NCBI GenBank assembly: GCA_035544575.1
Contig: DATKEC010000083.1
Location: 52,023 to 116,022, forward strand
Direction: 5' to 3'
From: DATHWB01 sp035544575
Lineage (GTDB): Bacteria; Actinomycetota; Acidimicrobiia; Spongiisociales; ZC4RG35
Length of the DNA: 64,000 nt
Shown here: piece after piece, positions 44,733-53,456 of the stretch
Numbering within the stretch: the stretch's first letter is position 1
How the letters are laid out: each line of letters starts with the position of its first letter
Made by a program: the position numbers and the translations under genes
The notes under the pieces: model-generated
What the model saw: only the letters and a program-made list of their open reading frames with translations
Told to the model about the DNA's origin: nothing
The model's database searches: none

Positions 44733-45371
44733 TCAGATCACGGCGGAGACCGACGCCTCGAAACGGCGCACGTGGTCCCGGGCAGCCGCGGCCGCGGCGC
44801 CGGCGTTGCGGTCGAGCACGGATCGGAGCACGTCCCGGTGCTCTTCGACGTGGCTCGTGATGTCGGTCAGTCGCTCGATGTAGAGGTGCCACAGTCGCAA
44901 GGACAGGTTGTGGTACATCTCGGCGGTGGCGGCCAGGAAGTGGTTGTGGGCGGCGTCGTAGATCGTCCGGTGGATCGTGGTGTCGAGATCGATGGGCTTG
45001 CGAGTCTCGGGACGTTGCACCCGTGCCAGCAGGCGAGTGATGATCGCCCGGTCGAGTTCGGTGGCCCGTTGGGCCGCCTGAGCGGCGGCGAGGCCCTCCA
45101 GTTCTTCTCGGACATCGGTGATGAGTGCCAGGTCGCCGATGTTGATGTCCGTCGCAAAGGTGCCGCGCCGCGGGTAGATGGCGACGAGGCGCTGCATCTC
45201 GAGCCGATGGATGGCGTCGCGCAGCGGTGTGCGCCCGACGCCGATCCGCTCGGTCAGTTCGGTTTCGACGAGCGGTGAGCCGGGCGGAATCTCGAGTCGG
45301 ACAAGGAGATCGAGCAGCGTCTCATAGGCCAGGTCTGCCTGAGACCCCGGAGATGGGCTGACGGCCGTCAT
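44733..45371 (-). CDS. GntR/FCD-family transcription regulator
   Basis: A 212-residue regulator. The winged helix covers about 10-75 (LAYETLLDLLVRLEIPPGSP, VGRTPLRDAIHRLEMQRLV) and the helical FCD ligand domain about 85-205, with metal-type His in THIRTIYD-like DTTIHRTIYDAAHNHFL and SHVEEHRDVL. The ATG at 45371 (MTAVSPSPG) is chosen over an upstream one that would run across the palindrome. It is divergent from the FAD-GcvT gene and probably controls it and perhaps the corrinoid operon. Confidence 0.9.
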   Translation of the reverse strand: MTAVSPSPGSQADLAYETLLDLLVRLEIPPGSPLVETELTERIGVGRTPLRDAIHRLEMQRLVAIYPRRGTFATDINIGDLALITDVREELEGLAAAQAAQRATELDRAIITRLLARVQRPETRKPIDLDTTIHRTIYDAAHNHFLAATAEMYHNLSLRLWHLYIERLTDITSHVEEHRDVLRSVLDRNAGAAAAAARDHVRRFEASVSAVI

Positions 45372-45395
45372 CGCTCGCACCCTACTACGCGACAA

Positions 45396-45418
45396 CTGAT
45401 AGATGACAGATATATCAG
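45396..45418. promoter_or_regulatory. Palindromic operator in the GntR/FAD-GcvT intergenic region
   Basis: CTGATA-N11-TATCAG, an AT-rich inverted repeat in GC-rich DNA, lies between the divergent genes. A possible plus-strand promoter (GCGACA 45389-45394, 16 bases, TATATC 45411-45416) overlaps it, as expected if GntR represses its neighbour and itself. Confidence 0.55.
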
Positions 45419-45461
45419 AAGCGAGTAGCGTTGACGTCACGTCGAGTTCGAGGAGTCGCTC

Positions 45462-48005
45462 ATGGCCGACCTGTCAACCAGGGCCAATGTCCCATCCAGG
45501 GCCAATGTCGTGGTGATCGGTGCCGGGATCGTCGGCAACTGTCTGGTGGGCCACCTCGCCGAGCTCGGATGGACCGACATGGTGCTGATCGACAAAGGTC
45601 CCCTTCCCAACCCAGGCGGATCGACCGGCCACGCCTCGAACTTCATCTTCCCAACCGATCACAACAAGGAGATGGCGGTACTCACGCTCGAGAGCCAGCG
45701 GCAGTACGAGGCGATGGGGGTCAACACCGAGTGCGGCGGGATCGAGGTCGCCCGGACTCCGGAACGGATGGAGGAGTTGCGCCGGCGGATGACATCGGCC
45801 AAAGCCTGGGGCATCGAAGCCGAACTCCTCACGCCCGCCGAAGTGAAGGAACGGGTCCCGTTCCTCGACGAGGCAGTGATTCTCGGCGGCTTCCACACGC
45901 CCACTGTCTCGGTGGTCGACTCGTTGCGTGCCGGGACACTGATGCGGGAGAAGGCGATGTCAGCGGGGGCGCTCACCGTCCACGCCAACACCGAGGTGCT
46001 CGATCTGGAGACGATTCCAACGCCGTTCGGACGGCCCCGAGTCGCGGCGGTCGTCACGGACAAAGGGCGGATCGAAGCCGATCACGTGGTCATCGCCTGT
46101 GGTGTCTGGAGTCCGAAGATCGCGGCGATGGCGGGGGCGACCATTCCGCTCACACCGGCAGTGCACCAGATGGCCGACGTCGGTCCGATCGACGTCCTAC
46201 AGCAAACCGGCAACGAGATCGGATATCCCATCGTCCGTGACATGGACACCTTCATGTACGAGCGCCAGTCCGCCGGGTCGATGGAGGTGGGCTCCTATGC
46301 CCACCGCCCGATCCTGCACCGGCCCGAAGAGATTCCCTCGAACGAGGAAGCGGCGCTGTCCCCGACCGAGATGCCGTTCACCCAGGACGACTTCGACGAC
46401 CAGCTCGAAGACGCCCTCGAGCTGATGGGTGAGATCCTCGAGACGGCCGAAATCCGTTACGCCATCAACGGACTGCTGTCGCTCACGCCCGATGCGATGC
46501 CGGTGCTGGGTGAGACCGTCGAAGTCGAGAATCTGTGGTCGGCGGCGGCCGTGTGGATCAAGGAGGGCCCGGGAATCGCCCAGCTCCTCGCCGAGTGGAT
46601 GACCCACGGGTACCCACACATCGCCGACCCCCACGGCTCGGACATCGCTCGGCTCTACCCGCACGAACGCACCGTGCACCACATCGAGGCCCGGGCATCG
46701 GAGCACTTCAACAAGACATACGGAATCGTCCACCCGCGCGAGCAGTGGGGATCCGAACGCGGCATCAACCGGGCTCCGTTCCACGCTCGGACCGAAGCAC
46801 TCGGCGCCGAGTATTTCGATGCCCGCGGATGGGAACGACCCCATTGGTACGCGTCGAACGCCGATCTCGTCGACCGCTACGACGTGTCCGATCGGCCACA
46901 TGAGTGGGACAGACGCTGGTGGTCACCGATCATCACGGCCGAGCACCTCCACATGCGTGAGCACGGGGCGATGATCGACCTCTCGGCCTTCCAGATGTTC
47001 GACGTCAGCGGACCCGGAGTCCTCGACTACATCGAGCGGATGACCGTCAACAAGTGCGACCGACCGGTCGGTAGCTCGATCTACACGCCGGTGCTGGCAC
47101 CAAATGGCGGATTTCGATCCGACCTCACGGTCCTGCGGCTGGCCGCTGATCGCTTCCGCATCGTGACGGGAGCCTTCGACGGAGGCCGCGACGAGTACTG
47201 GTTCCGGCGCAACCTGCCTGCAGACGGCTCGGTGCAGTTCGTGAACATGAGCCAGGCGGTCACCACCGTCGGGGTGTGGGGGCCGAACGCCCAAGCGATG
47301 ATCGACGGCCTCACCGAGTCGGATCTGAGCATCCAAGCCTTCCCCTATGGAACGACCCAGGAGGTCGTCATCGACGGGATCGCGACGCAGATGTTGCGGA
47401 TCTCCTATGTCGGAGAGAACGGCTGGGAGGTGACGACCGCGATCCCCCACGGTTTGCGGCTGTGGGACGCGTTGTGGGAGGCGGCGTCGGACCTCGACAT
47501 CCGTCCCGTCGGGGCGGGTGTGTACGGCACCACGGGCCGGCTGGAGAAGGGCTATCGCCTCATGGGAGCCGAACTCGAGTCCGAGTACACGCCTGTCGAG
47601 GCCGGTCTCGGCCGTCCCCGCGTCAAGGATGTCGACTTCATCGGACGTGAGGCGTACCTGCAGGCAAGGAAGACCGACCCGGTGGCGACGCTCTGCACCC
47701 TGACGGTCGAAGACCACGTCGACGCCAACGGAATGGACCGGTTCATGACAGGCGGAAACGAACCGATCCTCACGCTCGACGGCGAGCGGATCGTCGACGC
47801 CAAAGGCCGCGTCTCGCGGGTGACCAGTGCCGGCAACGGCCCCTCGCTCGGAAAGTATCTGCTCATGGCCTACCTCACACCGGAACACGCGGTCGAGGGC
47901 AACCGGCTGCAGGTCATGTACATGAACGAGTTGTTCGGCGTCGAGGTCGCCCGAGTCGGTTCGACTCCGCTGTTCGACCCAGACGACCTGCGGATGAAGA
48001 GCTGA
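45462..48005 (+). CDS. Dimethylglycine/sarcosine dehydrogenase-like FAD-GcvT fusion
   Basis: An 847-residue two-part enzyme. The N-terminal FAD oxidase domain (to about 400) has VVVIGAGIVGNCLVGHL and the GSTGHASN motif (His57) that in dimethylglycine dehydrogenase holds the covalent flavin. A linker (about 400-480) leads to a GcvT-like THF-binding half (about 500-845). Members oxidise N-methyl groups, pass formaldehyde to THF as methylene-THF, and give electrons to ETF. GAGGAG precedes the ATG. The following etfB/etfA fit this. Confidence 0.93.
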   Translation: MADLSTRANVPSRANVVVIGAGIVGNCLVGHLAELGWTDMVLIDKGPLPNPGGSTGHASNFIFPTDHNKEMAVLTLESQRQYEAMGVNTECGGIEVARTPERMEELRRRMTSAKAWGIEAELLTPAEVKERVPFLDEAVILGGFHTPTVSVVDSLRAGTLMREKAMSAGALTVHANTEVLDLETIPTPFGRPRVAAVVTDKGRIEADHVVIACGVWSPKIAAMAGATIPLTPAVHQMADVGPIDVLQQTGNEIGYPIVRDMDTFMYERQSAGSMEVGSYAHRPILHRPEEIPSNEEAALSPTEMPFTQDDFDDQLEDALELMGEILETAEIRYAINGLLSLTPDAMPVLGETVEVENLWSAAAVWIKEGPGIAQLLAEWMTHGYPHIADPHGSDIARLYPHERTVHHIEARASEHFNKTYGIVHPREQWGSERGINRAPFHARTEALGAEYFDARGWERPHWYASNADLVDRYDVSDRPHEWDRRWWSPIITAEHLHMREHGAMIDLSAFQMFDVSGPGVLDYIERMTVNKCDRPVGSSIYTPVLAPNGGFRSDLTVLRLAADRFRIVTGAFDGGRDEYWFRRNLPADGSVQFVNMSQAVTTVGVWGPNAQAMIDGLTESDLSIQAFPYGTTQEVVIDGIATQMLRISYVGENGWEVTTAIPHGLRLWDALWEAASDLDIRPVGAGVYGTTGRLEKGYRLMGAELESEYTPVEAGLGRPRVKDVDFIGREAYLQARKTDPVATLCTLTVEDHVDANGMDRFMTGGNEPILTLDGERIVDAKGRVSRVTSAGNGPSLGKYLLMAYLTPEHAVEGNRLQVMYMNELFGVEVARVGSTPLFDPDDLRMKS

Positions 48006-48006
48006 G

Positions 48007-48771
48007 ATGCGGGTCCTCGTCTGTGTGAAGCGTGTTCCCGCCCCCGGAGCGCGAATCGTCATTGGTCCCGACGGACGCTCGCTCGACACCGCCCATCTCG
48101 GGTTCACGATGAGTCCACACGAAGAGTGTGCGGTTGAAGAGGCCGTCCAGATCGTCGAACGTGAGGGCGGGAGCTCGACGGTCCTCACGTTGGGTCCTCC
48201 GGCGGCCGAGGACCAGCTCCGCTACGCCCTTTCGTTGGGTGTCGACGGCGGAGTCCTGATCCCGACCGACGGGTCGGATTGGGATCCACAGCGCACCGCG
48301 GCCTCGATCGCGGCCGCAGTGACACAGCTGGAGGCCGCTGGCGGCGTTTTCGATCTCGTGCTCTTCGGAAACGAGTCCGCCGACTCGGGTGGTTTCCAGG
48401 TCGGTATCCGCGTCAGCCGGGCGCTGGGCCGCCCGATGGTCAACGGGGTCAAGGGCATCGATCTCACCGAAGAGACCGCCGTTGCACGGCGGCCCTTCGA
48501 CGGCGGCTTCGAGGAGTACCGGCTCCCCCTGCCCGCCGTGATCGGAGTGAAGGAAGGCCTGAACCTGCCGCGCTACCCGACGCTCAAAGGACGGCTGTCC
48601 TCGAAGAAGGCGGTCATCGAGACGATCGAACCGAGCGGTGCCGAGGGCGGTCTGCGGATGGTCGGGTTCCGGCCACCTCGGGAACAGGTCACCGAAACCG
48701 TCGTATTGGGCCACGGTCCCGAGGCTGCGCCCCGAGTGGTCGAGCTCCTCACCGAGATCGGGGTGATCTGA
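48007..48771 (+). CDS. etfB: Electron transfer flavoprotein beta subunit
   Basis: A 254-residue ETF beta/FixA-type subunit. MRVLVCVKRVPAPGARI, then MSPHEECAVEEAVQIVE, GNESADSGGFQVGIRVSRAL and LPAVIGVKEGLNLPRYPTLK are family blocks. It starts one base after the FAD-GcvT stop, and its stop overlaps etfA (TGATG). It binds AMP and, with EtfA, accepts electrons from the upstream dehydrogenase. Confidence 0.94.
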   Translation: MRVLVCVKRVPAPGARIVIGPDGRSLDTAHLGFTMSPHEECAVEEAVQIVEREGGSSTVLTLGPPAAEDQLRYALSLGVDGGVLIPTDGSDWDPQRTAASIAAAVTQLEAAGGVFDLVLFGNESADSGGFQVGIRVSRALGRPMVNGVKGIDLTEETAVARRPFDGGFEEYRLPLPAVIGVKEGLNLPRYPTLKGRLSSKKAVIETIEPSGAEGGLRMVGFRPPREQVTETVVLGHGPEAAPRVVELLTEIGVI

Positions 48772-49745
48772 TGCTGCTGGTACTCGCAGAACACGATCGC
48801 GGCGTTGTGGCGGAGGCGACATGGGAGGCGCTCACTGCCGCCCGGGGCGTGGCCGCCGCCCTCGGGATCGAGGTCCACGCGGTCACGGTCGGCGAGGTGG
48901 CCGACGGGATCGCCGGACAACTCTCCGAGTACGGGGCGGAGGTCGTCCACCAGGTCCACCACCCCCTACTCACCGACTACGGACCCGATGCCTGGGCCGA
49001 GTCCGTGGCACAGGTGGCCCTGGCCGAGGGTGCCCGCGTCGTGGTCGCCAGTGGCACCGATCGCGGTAACGAGGTGTTGGCCCACGTCGCGGCTCTGATG
49101 GAGCAGCCGTTCGCAGCCAACTGTCTCGAGGCTTCGCCGGGTGATCCCTGGGAGCTCACCCGTGTCCGCTGGGGCGGCTCGCTGCTCGAGCGCGGATCTC
49201 TCGACGGGGCGATCATCATCCTGTCCTTCGCCCATCACGGGATCGACCCTGTTCCCTCCGGCGCCGCCGGAGAGACGCGAATCTTCGAGCCGACTCTGGA
49301 CGATTCGGTCACAGCCACCCTGGTCTCGAACCGGGTCGTGCTCACGACCGGCGTGACGCTCGCCACTGCGCCGGTGGTGGTCAGCGGCGGCCGGGGGGTG
49401 GGCTCGGCCGAGGGCTTTGGACCCCTGGAGGAACTGGCGGAGCTGTTGGGAGGAGTTGTCGGATGCTCGAGGGTCGTCACCAACAATGGATGGCGTCCCC
49501 ACTCCGATCAGGTCGGCCAGACGGGCACCCGGATCGCGCCGGAGATCTACATCGCCTGCGGGATATCGGGCGCCATCCAGCATTGGGTGGGTGCGATGGC
49601 CTCCAAACGCATCCTGGCGATCAACACCGACGCCGAGGCGAACATGGTCTCGAAGGCCGACTACGCGATCATCGGGGATCTGCACACCGTGATCCCGGCC
49701 ATCGTCGCCGCCGTGCGTGCCGCCAAGACATCGGCACCAAACTAG
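48771..49745 (+). CDS. etfA: Electron transfer flavoprotein alpha subunit
   Basis: A 324-residue FAD-binding ETF subunit. The C-terminal FAD domain shows SGGRGVGSAEGF, GWRPHSDQVGQTGTRIAPEIY, ACGISGAIQHWVGAM and INTDAEANMVSKADYAIIGD, all typical. The ATG at 48771 is taken because it overlaps the etfB stop and begins MLLVLAEHDRG. Electrons would pass to ETF-quinone oxidoreductase, not seen in this window. Confidence 0.94.
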   Translation: MLLVLAEHDRGVVAEATWEALTAARGVAAALGIEVHAVTVGEVADGIAGQLSEYGAEVVHQVHHPLLTDYGPDAWAESVAQVALAEGARVVVASGTDRGNEVLAHVAALMEQPFAANCLEASPGDPWELTRVRWGGSLLERGSLDGAIIILSFAHHGIDPVPSGAAGETRIFEPTLDDSVTATLVSNRVVLTTGVTLATAPVVVSGGRGVGSAEGFGPLEELAELLGGVVGCSRVVTNNGWRPHSDQVGQTGTRIAPEIYIACGISGAIQHWVGAMASKRILAINTDAEANMVSKADYAIIGDLHTVIPAIVAAVRAAKTSAPN

Positions 49746-49813
49746 GTGGTTGCCGCCGATGTCGGCTGGGGGCCGGGTGCATACGTTGCCTTCACGAAAT
49801 GAAGGGAACGCAC

Positions 49814-49984
49814 ATGCTTCACACCGGTTCAACCGAATACCTCAAGGCCGTACAAGCCGAGCGCTACCGCCGCTTCGAGACCAGAACCCGCCCGACGCGC
49901 GTCACCGGTCAGCGGCGGATCGACCTCCCGGCGCGGCTCGTCGGGCGGGGTGCGGCGTCGGATCCCGACTCCCGCGCCGCTTGA
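49814..49984 (+). CDS. Small basic protein, 56 residues
   Basis: A 56-residue ORF between etfA and the second MttB-like gene. AAGGGAA lies about 7 bases before the ATG (another in-frame ATG is at 49799). It begins MLHTGSTEYLKAVQAERYRR and is very Arg-rich in the middle (RTRPTRVTGQRRIDL). No known family. Could be a small RNA- or protein-binding partner, or not expressed. Confidence 0.4.
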   Translation: MLHTGSTEYLKAVQAERYRRFETRTRPTRVTGQRRIDLPARLVGRGAASDPDSRAA

Positions 49985-50026
49985 GCGGCACCCGTACACT
50001 CCCGCGCCGAGCCACGGGAGATACGG

Positions 50027-51550
50027 ATGCCGAGACAAGGATCCGCCCGAGCGACCCGACGGGCCGCCCGGGCGGGAGGATCGTTACATCAACTTCCGTG
50101 GCGGAATGTGACGAATCCCTACGCGCCGGTCGAAGTCCTCGAACCCGAGGGTGTCGACGCAATCCACGAAGCCTCGCTCGACATCCTGGCCACGACGGGA
50201 ATGGACTTTCTCCACCCGGAAGCGATCGGGATTCTCGCCGCCCACGGCGCTCGAATCGACGGCGCTCGCGTCCGGTTCGATCCGGACCTCGTCATGGAAT
50301 GGGTCCGGCGGGCGCCGTCCTCCTTCACCCTTCACGCCCGCAACCCGGCTCGTGACGTCGACATCGGCGGATCCAACGTGGTGTTCCTGTCTGTGGCGAG
50401 TGCGCCCAACGCGTCCGATCTCGACCGCGGCCGTCGGCCGGGCACCTTCGCCGACTTCCAGGATTTCGTCCGGCTCGGCCAGTCGTTCAACATCGTCCAC
50501 AGCTTCGGTGGTTATCCCGTCGAACCCCAGGACATCGCACCGGGCGTCCGTCACCTGCACGCCCTCGCGTCCTTCGCGACCCTGAGCGACAAGACCTGGC
50601 ACGCCTACTCGTTGGGGCGGGGACGCATCCTCGATGCCATCGAGATCGCCCGGATCGCGCGCGGTGTCGACCTCGAGACGCTGCGGCGCGAAGCGTCGAT
50701 CCACACCATCATCAACACATCGAGCCCGCTGCGACTGGACGGCCCGATGATCGAGGGGATGATCGAGATGCTGCGCCACGGTCAGGCCGTTGTCATCACC
50801 CCGTTCACGCTGGCAGGGGCGATGGCTCCGGCCACCGTCGCAGGGGCACTCGCGCTCCAGAACGCCGAGGCCCTCGCTGGCATCGCCTTCGGTCAGATGG
50901 TCTCACCCGGCGCACCGATGATGTACGGGGGGTTCACGTCGAATGTGGACATGAAGTCCGGATCTCCCGCCTTCGGCACGCCGGAATACGCCCGCGCGGC
51001 CATGGCGGGAGGACAACTGGCCCGGCGATACGGGATTCCGTTCCGAAGCTCCAACGCCAACGCCTCGAACGCGGTGGATGCCCAGGCTGCCTACGAGTCC
51101 CAGACATCGTTGTGGGCGGCGGTGCTCGGCGGGGGGAACTTCATCATGCACGCGGCCGGGTGGATGGAGGGCGGCCTCGTCGCCTCCTTCGAGAAGTTCG
51201 TGGTCGACATCGAGCTCCTGCAGATGATGGCTGAGTTCTTGATGCCGTTGCGTGTCGACGCCGACACCCTCGGTCTGGCGGCCATCGCCGAGGTCGGACC
51301 CGGCGGGCACTTCTTCGGTTCGCCCCACACGCTCGAACGTTACGAGGATGCCTTTTATGCACCGATCCTGTCTGACTGGCAGAACTTCGGTTCGTGGACC
51401 GAATCGGGTTCTCTCACCGCCGAGATGCGAGCGAATCACGTGTGGAAGCGGGTCCTCGCCGAATACGAGGCGCCGCCGTTGGCTGAGGGAATACGTGACG
51501 AACTGGCCGATTTCGTCGCCAGACGGGTTGCCGAGGGCGGGGTCGGCTGA
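50027..51550 (+). CDS. Second MttB-family methyltransferase without pyrrolysine
   Basis: A 507-residue paralogue of the protein at 38534-40066. Shared blocks are IHEASLDILATTGMDFLHPE, IINTSSPLRLDGPMI, ITPFTLAGAMAPATVA, VSPGAPMMYGGF, MKSGSPAFGTPE and MHAAGWMEGGLVASFEKFV. The frame is uninterrupted, so no pyrrolysine. Several central residues differ from the first paralogue, suggesting another quaternary amine. Good Shine-Dalgarno GGGAGATA before the ATG. It sits downstream of the ETF genes and would use the same corrinoid carrier. Confidence 0.9.
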   Translation: MPRQGSARATRRAARAGGSLHQLPWRNVTNPYAPVEVLEPEGVDAIHEASLDILATTGMDFLHPEAIGILAAHGARIDGARVRFDPDLVMEWVRRAPSSFTLHARNPARDVDIGGSNVVFLSVASAPNASDLDRGRRPGTFADFQDFVRLGQSFNIVHSFGGYPVEPQDIAPGVRHLHALASFATLSDKTWHAYSLGRGRILDAIEIARIARGVDLETLRREASIHTIINTSSPLRLDGPMIEGMIEMLRHGQAVVITPFTLAGAMAPATVAGALALQNAEALAGIAFGQMVSPGAPMMYGGFTSNVDMKSGSPAFGTPEYARAAMAGGQLARRYGIPFRSSNANASNAVDAQAAYESQTSLWAAVLGGGNFIMHAAGWMEGGLVASFEKFVVDIELLQMMAEFLMPLRVDADTLGLAAIAEVGPGGHFFGSPHTLERYEDAFYAPILSDWQNFGSWTESGSLTAEMRANHVWKRVLAEYEAPPLAEGIRDELADFVARRVAEGGVG

Positions 51551-51608
51551 CGTCGCCCGATCACCGACCGGTGAGCGTCGCTTCCCTCGTGAGAGTCAGG
51601 GCGACGTC
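51549..51608. terminator. Nested-hairpin structure between convergent genes
   Basis: GACGTCGCCC (51549-51558) pairs perfectly with GGGCGACGTC (51599-51608). Inside lies TCACC-GACC-GGTGA (51561-51574). The element begins at the MttB-like stop and overlaps the last codons of the DUF2339 gene, so it may stop transcription from both sides. No T-tract. Confidence 0.45.
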
Positions 51609-53146
51609 GACTCGGTCTCCGGAGCGGCGTCCGGACCATCCAGAGACCAGTCGCCCAACCAGTAGCCACCGCCGACCAACAGGATGCCGACGCCCGCGAA
51701 GAGCGCGATCCGCACGACGGGCGACGCCTCGGCCAGATCGACGAAGAAGAGCTTGCCGAGCGCCAGTCCGACCGCTGCGAAGCCGGCGCCCAGCAGCGGA
51801 CGCGACTCGGCGAGGCGGCCCAGAACGATGGCCCCGACACCGATCACCGTCCAGCCGGCCGTCACCCACGCCAGCCCGTCGCGGCCGAGGCGGGGAAACT
51901 CGACGGCCATCCATGCCAGTGTCCCGGCATAGGCGCCCGCCAGGTAGACCGCAGCGATGTCGCGGTCGGGGGTGAACCGGATGAGCCAGCCAATGGTTGC
52001 GGCCGCGATCAGCACCACCGCGCCCGGAATGAGCTGGGTCGGAACACGGCTGCCGCTGGTGACGACTGCGGTCACACCCACGGCCATGACCGCAGTCAAG
52101 AGGAAGAGCACGTGGCCGGCATCGGCGAGGTGGCGGTGCCCGCCGTGGTGACCGGCGACGACCAGGGCGATTGCCAGCAGCGAGAATCCGACCATGACCC
52201 AGTCACCCGTGAGTCCCTCAACCGCGGCGACGATGGCGAGCGAGACGGCGGGGATGACCTGACAGGCGGCCAGGACCGCCGCTTCGGGGCGACGATTCAG
52301 GATCCGTGCCGCTCCGAGGTGGCCGGCGGCCAGAGCGACGGCGAGGCTGGTCCACGTCAAGGCAGAACCCTGTTCGAAGAAGATCGCCCGGGTTCCCGCG
52401 TACAGCACGAGGCTGCCGACGGAAGACGTGATGATCGGAAGGGTGGTGCGTGAGACCGCAGGCCCGACCCGAAAGAAGGCAGCGACCAGCGGGGCGACCA
52501 CGAGCATGAGCCACCCGAGGACCAGCGCGGACTCGAGCGCCGCTGCGGCCGCCGTGTCCGAACCGAGGTCGCGTGCGAGGTCGAGCACCGCCGACACGAG
52601 GACAGTGACGGCGGCGAATGTGTGTGCCCGCCACCAACCTGACCGGAAGAGGAGGACCGTTGAAATGACACCGATGACAACCAGGTACGCGGTTTCTGCC
52701 CCGACGAGGGACATGCGGCCGTCGATCAAGGCCGGTGCTGCGGCGGCGGCGCCAAGACCCATCCCCGCCAGCAGTTCGGAGTTCGCACGATGGGCCAGGC
52801 CCAGCGTGAGCGTCGAGACCGCCACGAGTTGTATGAACGCTTCAGTACCCGACGTCAGGCCGTAGTGGTCGTGGGCCGCGAATCCGGTCAGGAAGAGCAC
52901 CGCCGCGCCCGCGCCCTGCAACAGGATTCCGTACGCGGGGCGTCGTCGGTCGACGGCGAGCCCGGCACCGACCATTGCCAGGCCGGCCCCGGCGGCGAGT
53001 CCGATCCGGGCGAGGGGACCGATCCAGCCCTGCTCGATCGAGTATCGGAGGAAGAAGGCAGCGGCGAGCACGAGAAGCGCCAACCCCGCCCGGAAGAGCG
53101 TTCGCCCGCTGAGGAGCTCAGGTCTGGAAGTGGGTGTCGTCGTCAT
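51596..53146 (-). CDS. DUF2339 multi-pass membrane protein
   Basis: A 516-residue protein with about 13-14 hydrophobic helices, of the DUF2339 type. Blocks such as RTLFRAGLALLVLAAAFFLR, IGLAAGAGLAMVGAGL and YGILLQGAGAAVLFLT near the N-terminus, and a C-terminus ending with LGKLFFVDLAEASPVVRIAL, are typical. Function unknown. The ATG at 53146 (MTTTPTSRP) is preferred over one 12 codons upstream. Confidence 0.82.
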   Translation of the reverse strand: MTTTPTSRPELLSGRTLFRAGLALLVLAAAFFLRYSIEQGWIGPLARIGLAAGAGLAMVGAGLAVDRRRPAYGILLQGAGAAVLFLTGFAAHDHYGLTSGTEAFIQLVAVSTLTLGLAHRANSELLAGMGLGAAAAAPALIDGRMSLVGAETAYLVVIGVISTVLLFRSGWWRAHTFAAVTVLVSAVLDLARDLGSDTAAAAALESALVLGWLMLVVAPLVAAFFRVGPAVSRTTLPIITSSVGSLVLYAGTRAIFFEQGSALTWTSLAVALAAGHLGAARILNRRPEAAVLAACQVIPAVSLAIVAAVEGLTGDWVMVGFSLLAIALVVAGHHGGHRHLADAGHVLFLLTAVMAVGVTAVVTSGSRVPTQLIPGAVVLIAAATIGWLIRFTPDRDIAAVYLAGAYAGTLAWMAVEFPRLGRDGLAWVTAGWTVIGVGAIVLGRLAESRPLLGAGFAAVGLALGKLFFVDLAEASPVVRIALFAGVGILLVGGGYWLGDWSLDGPDAAPETESTSP

Positions 53147-53198
53147 GGGCCCAGCGTGGGGGAGCGACCGCCGCTGAGCCATCGGGGGTCACCCCGAA

Positions 53199-53456
53199 TC
53201 AGAACTCAGGGGGCCGAGGGTGGTCCTCACCTGATGCGTCCTGCTCCGCCTCGGTCAGCTGGCGGGTCTCCTCTTCGAAGACATAGACCATCGACGGCTG
53301 ATAGATCGTCTCGAGAATCCCCAGACTGGCGCTCCCGCAACGCTCAGACCGTCTCCAATAGATCCATCCCTTCGATTCCATCCACAGCGCCAGCCGATCG
53401 GCGGCGAAGCCCGCCACCACGAGTCCGACGCCGACTCCGACGATCCACGCGGTCAT
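53199..53456 (-). CDS. Small single-pass membrane protein
   Basis: An 85-residue protein with one N-terminal helix (TAWIVGVGVGLVVAGFAAD) and a soluble tail with SERCGSASLGILETIYQPSM and a charged end. The layout (short anchor, then a conserved 40-residue tail) recalls small actinobacterial DUF proteins but I cannot name a family. Its ATG overlaps the MFS gene stop (ATGA), so the two are coupled. Confidence 0.7.
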   Translation of the reverse strand: MTAWIVGVGVGLVVAGFAADRLALWMESKGWIYWRRSERCGSASLGILETIYQPSMVYVFEEETRQLTEAEQDASGEDHPRPPEF

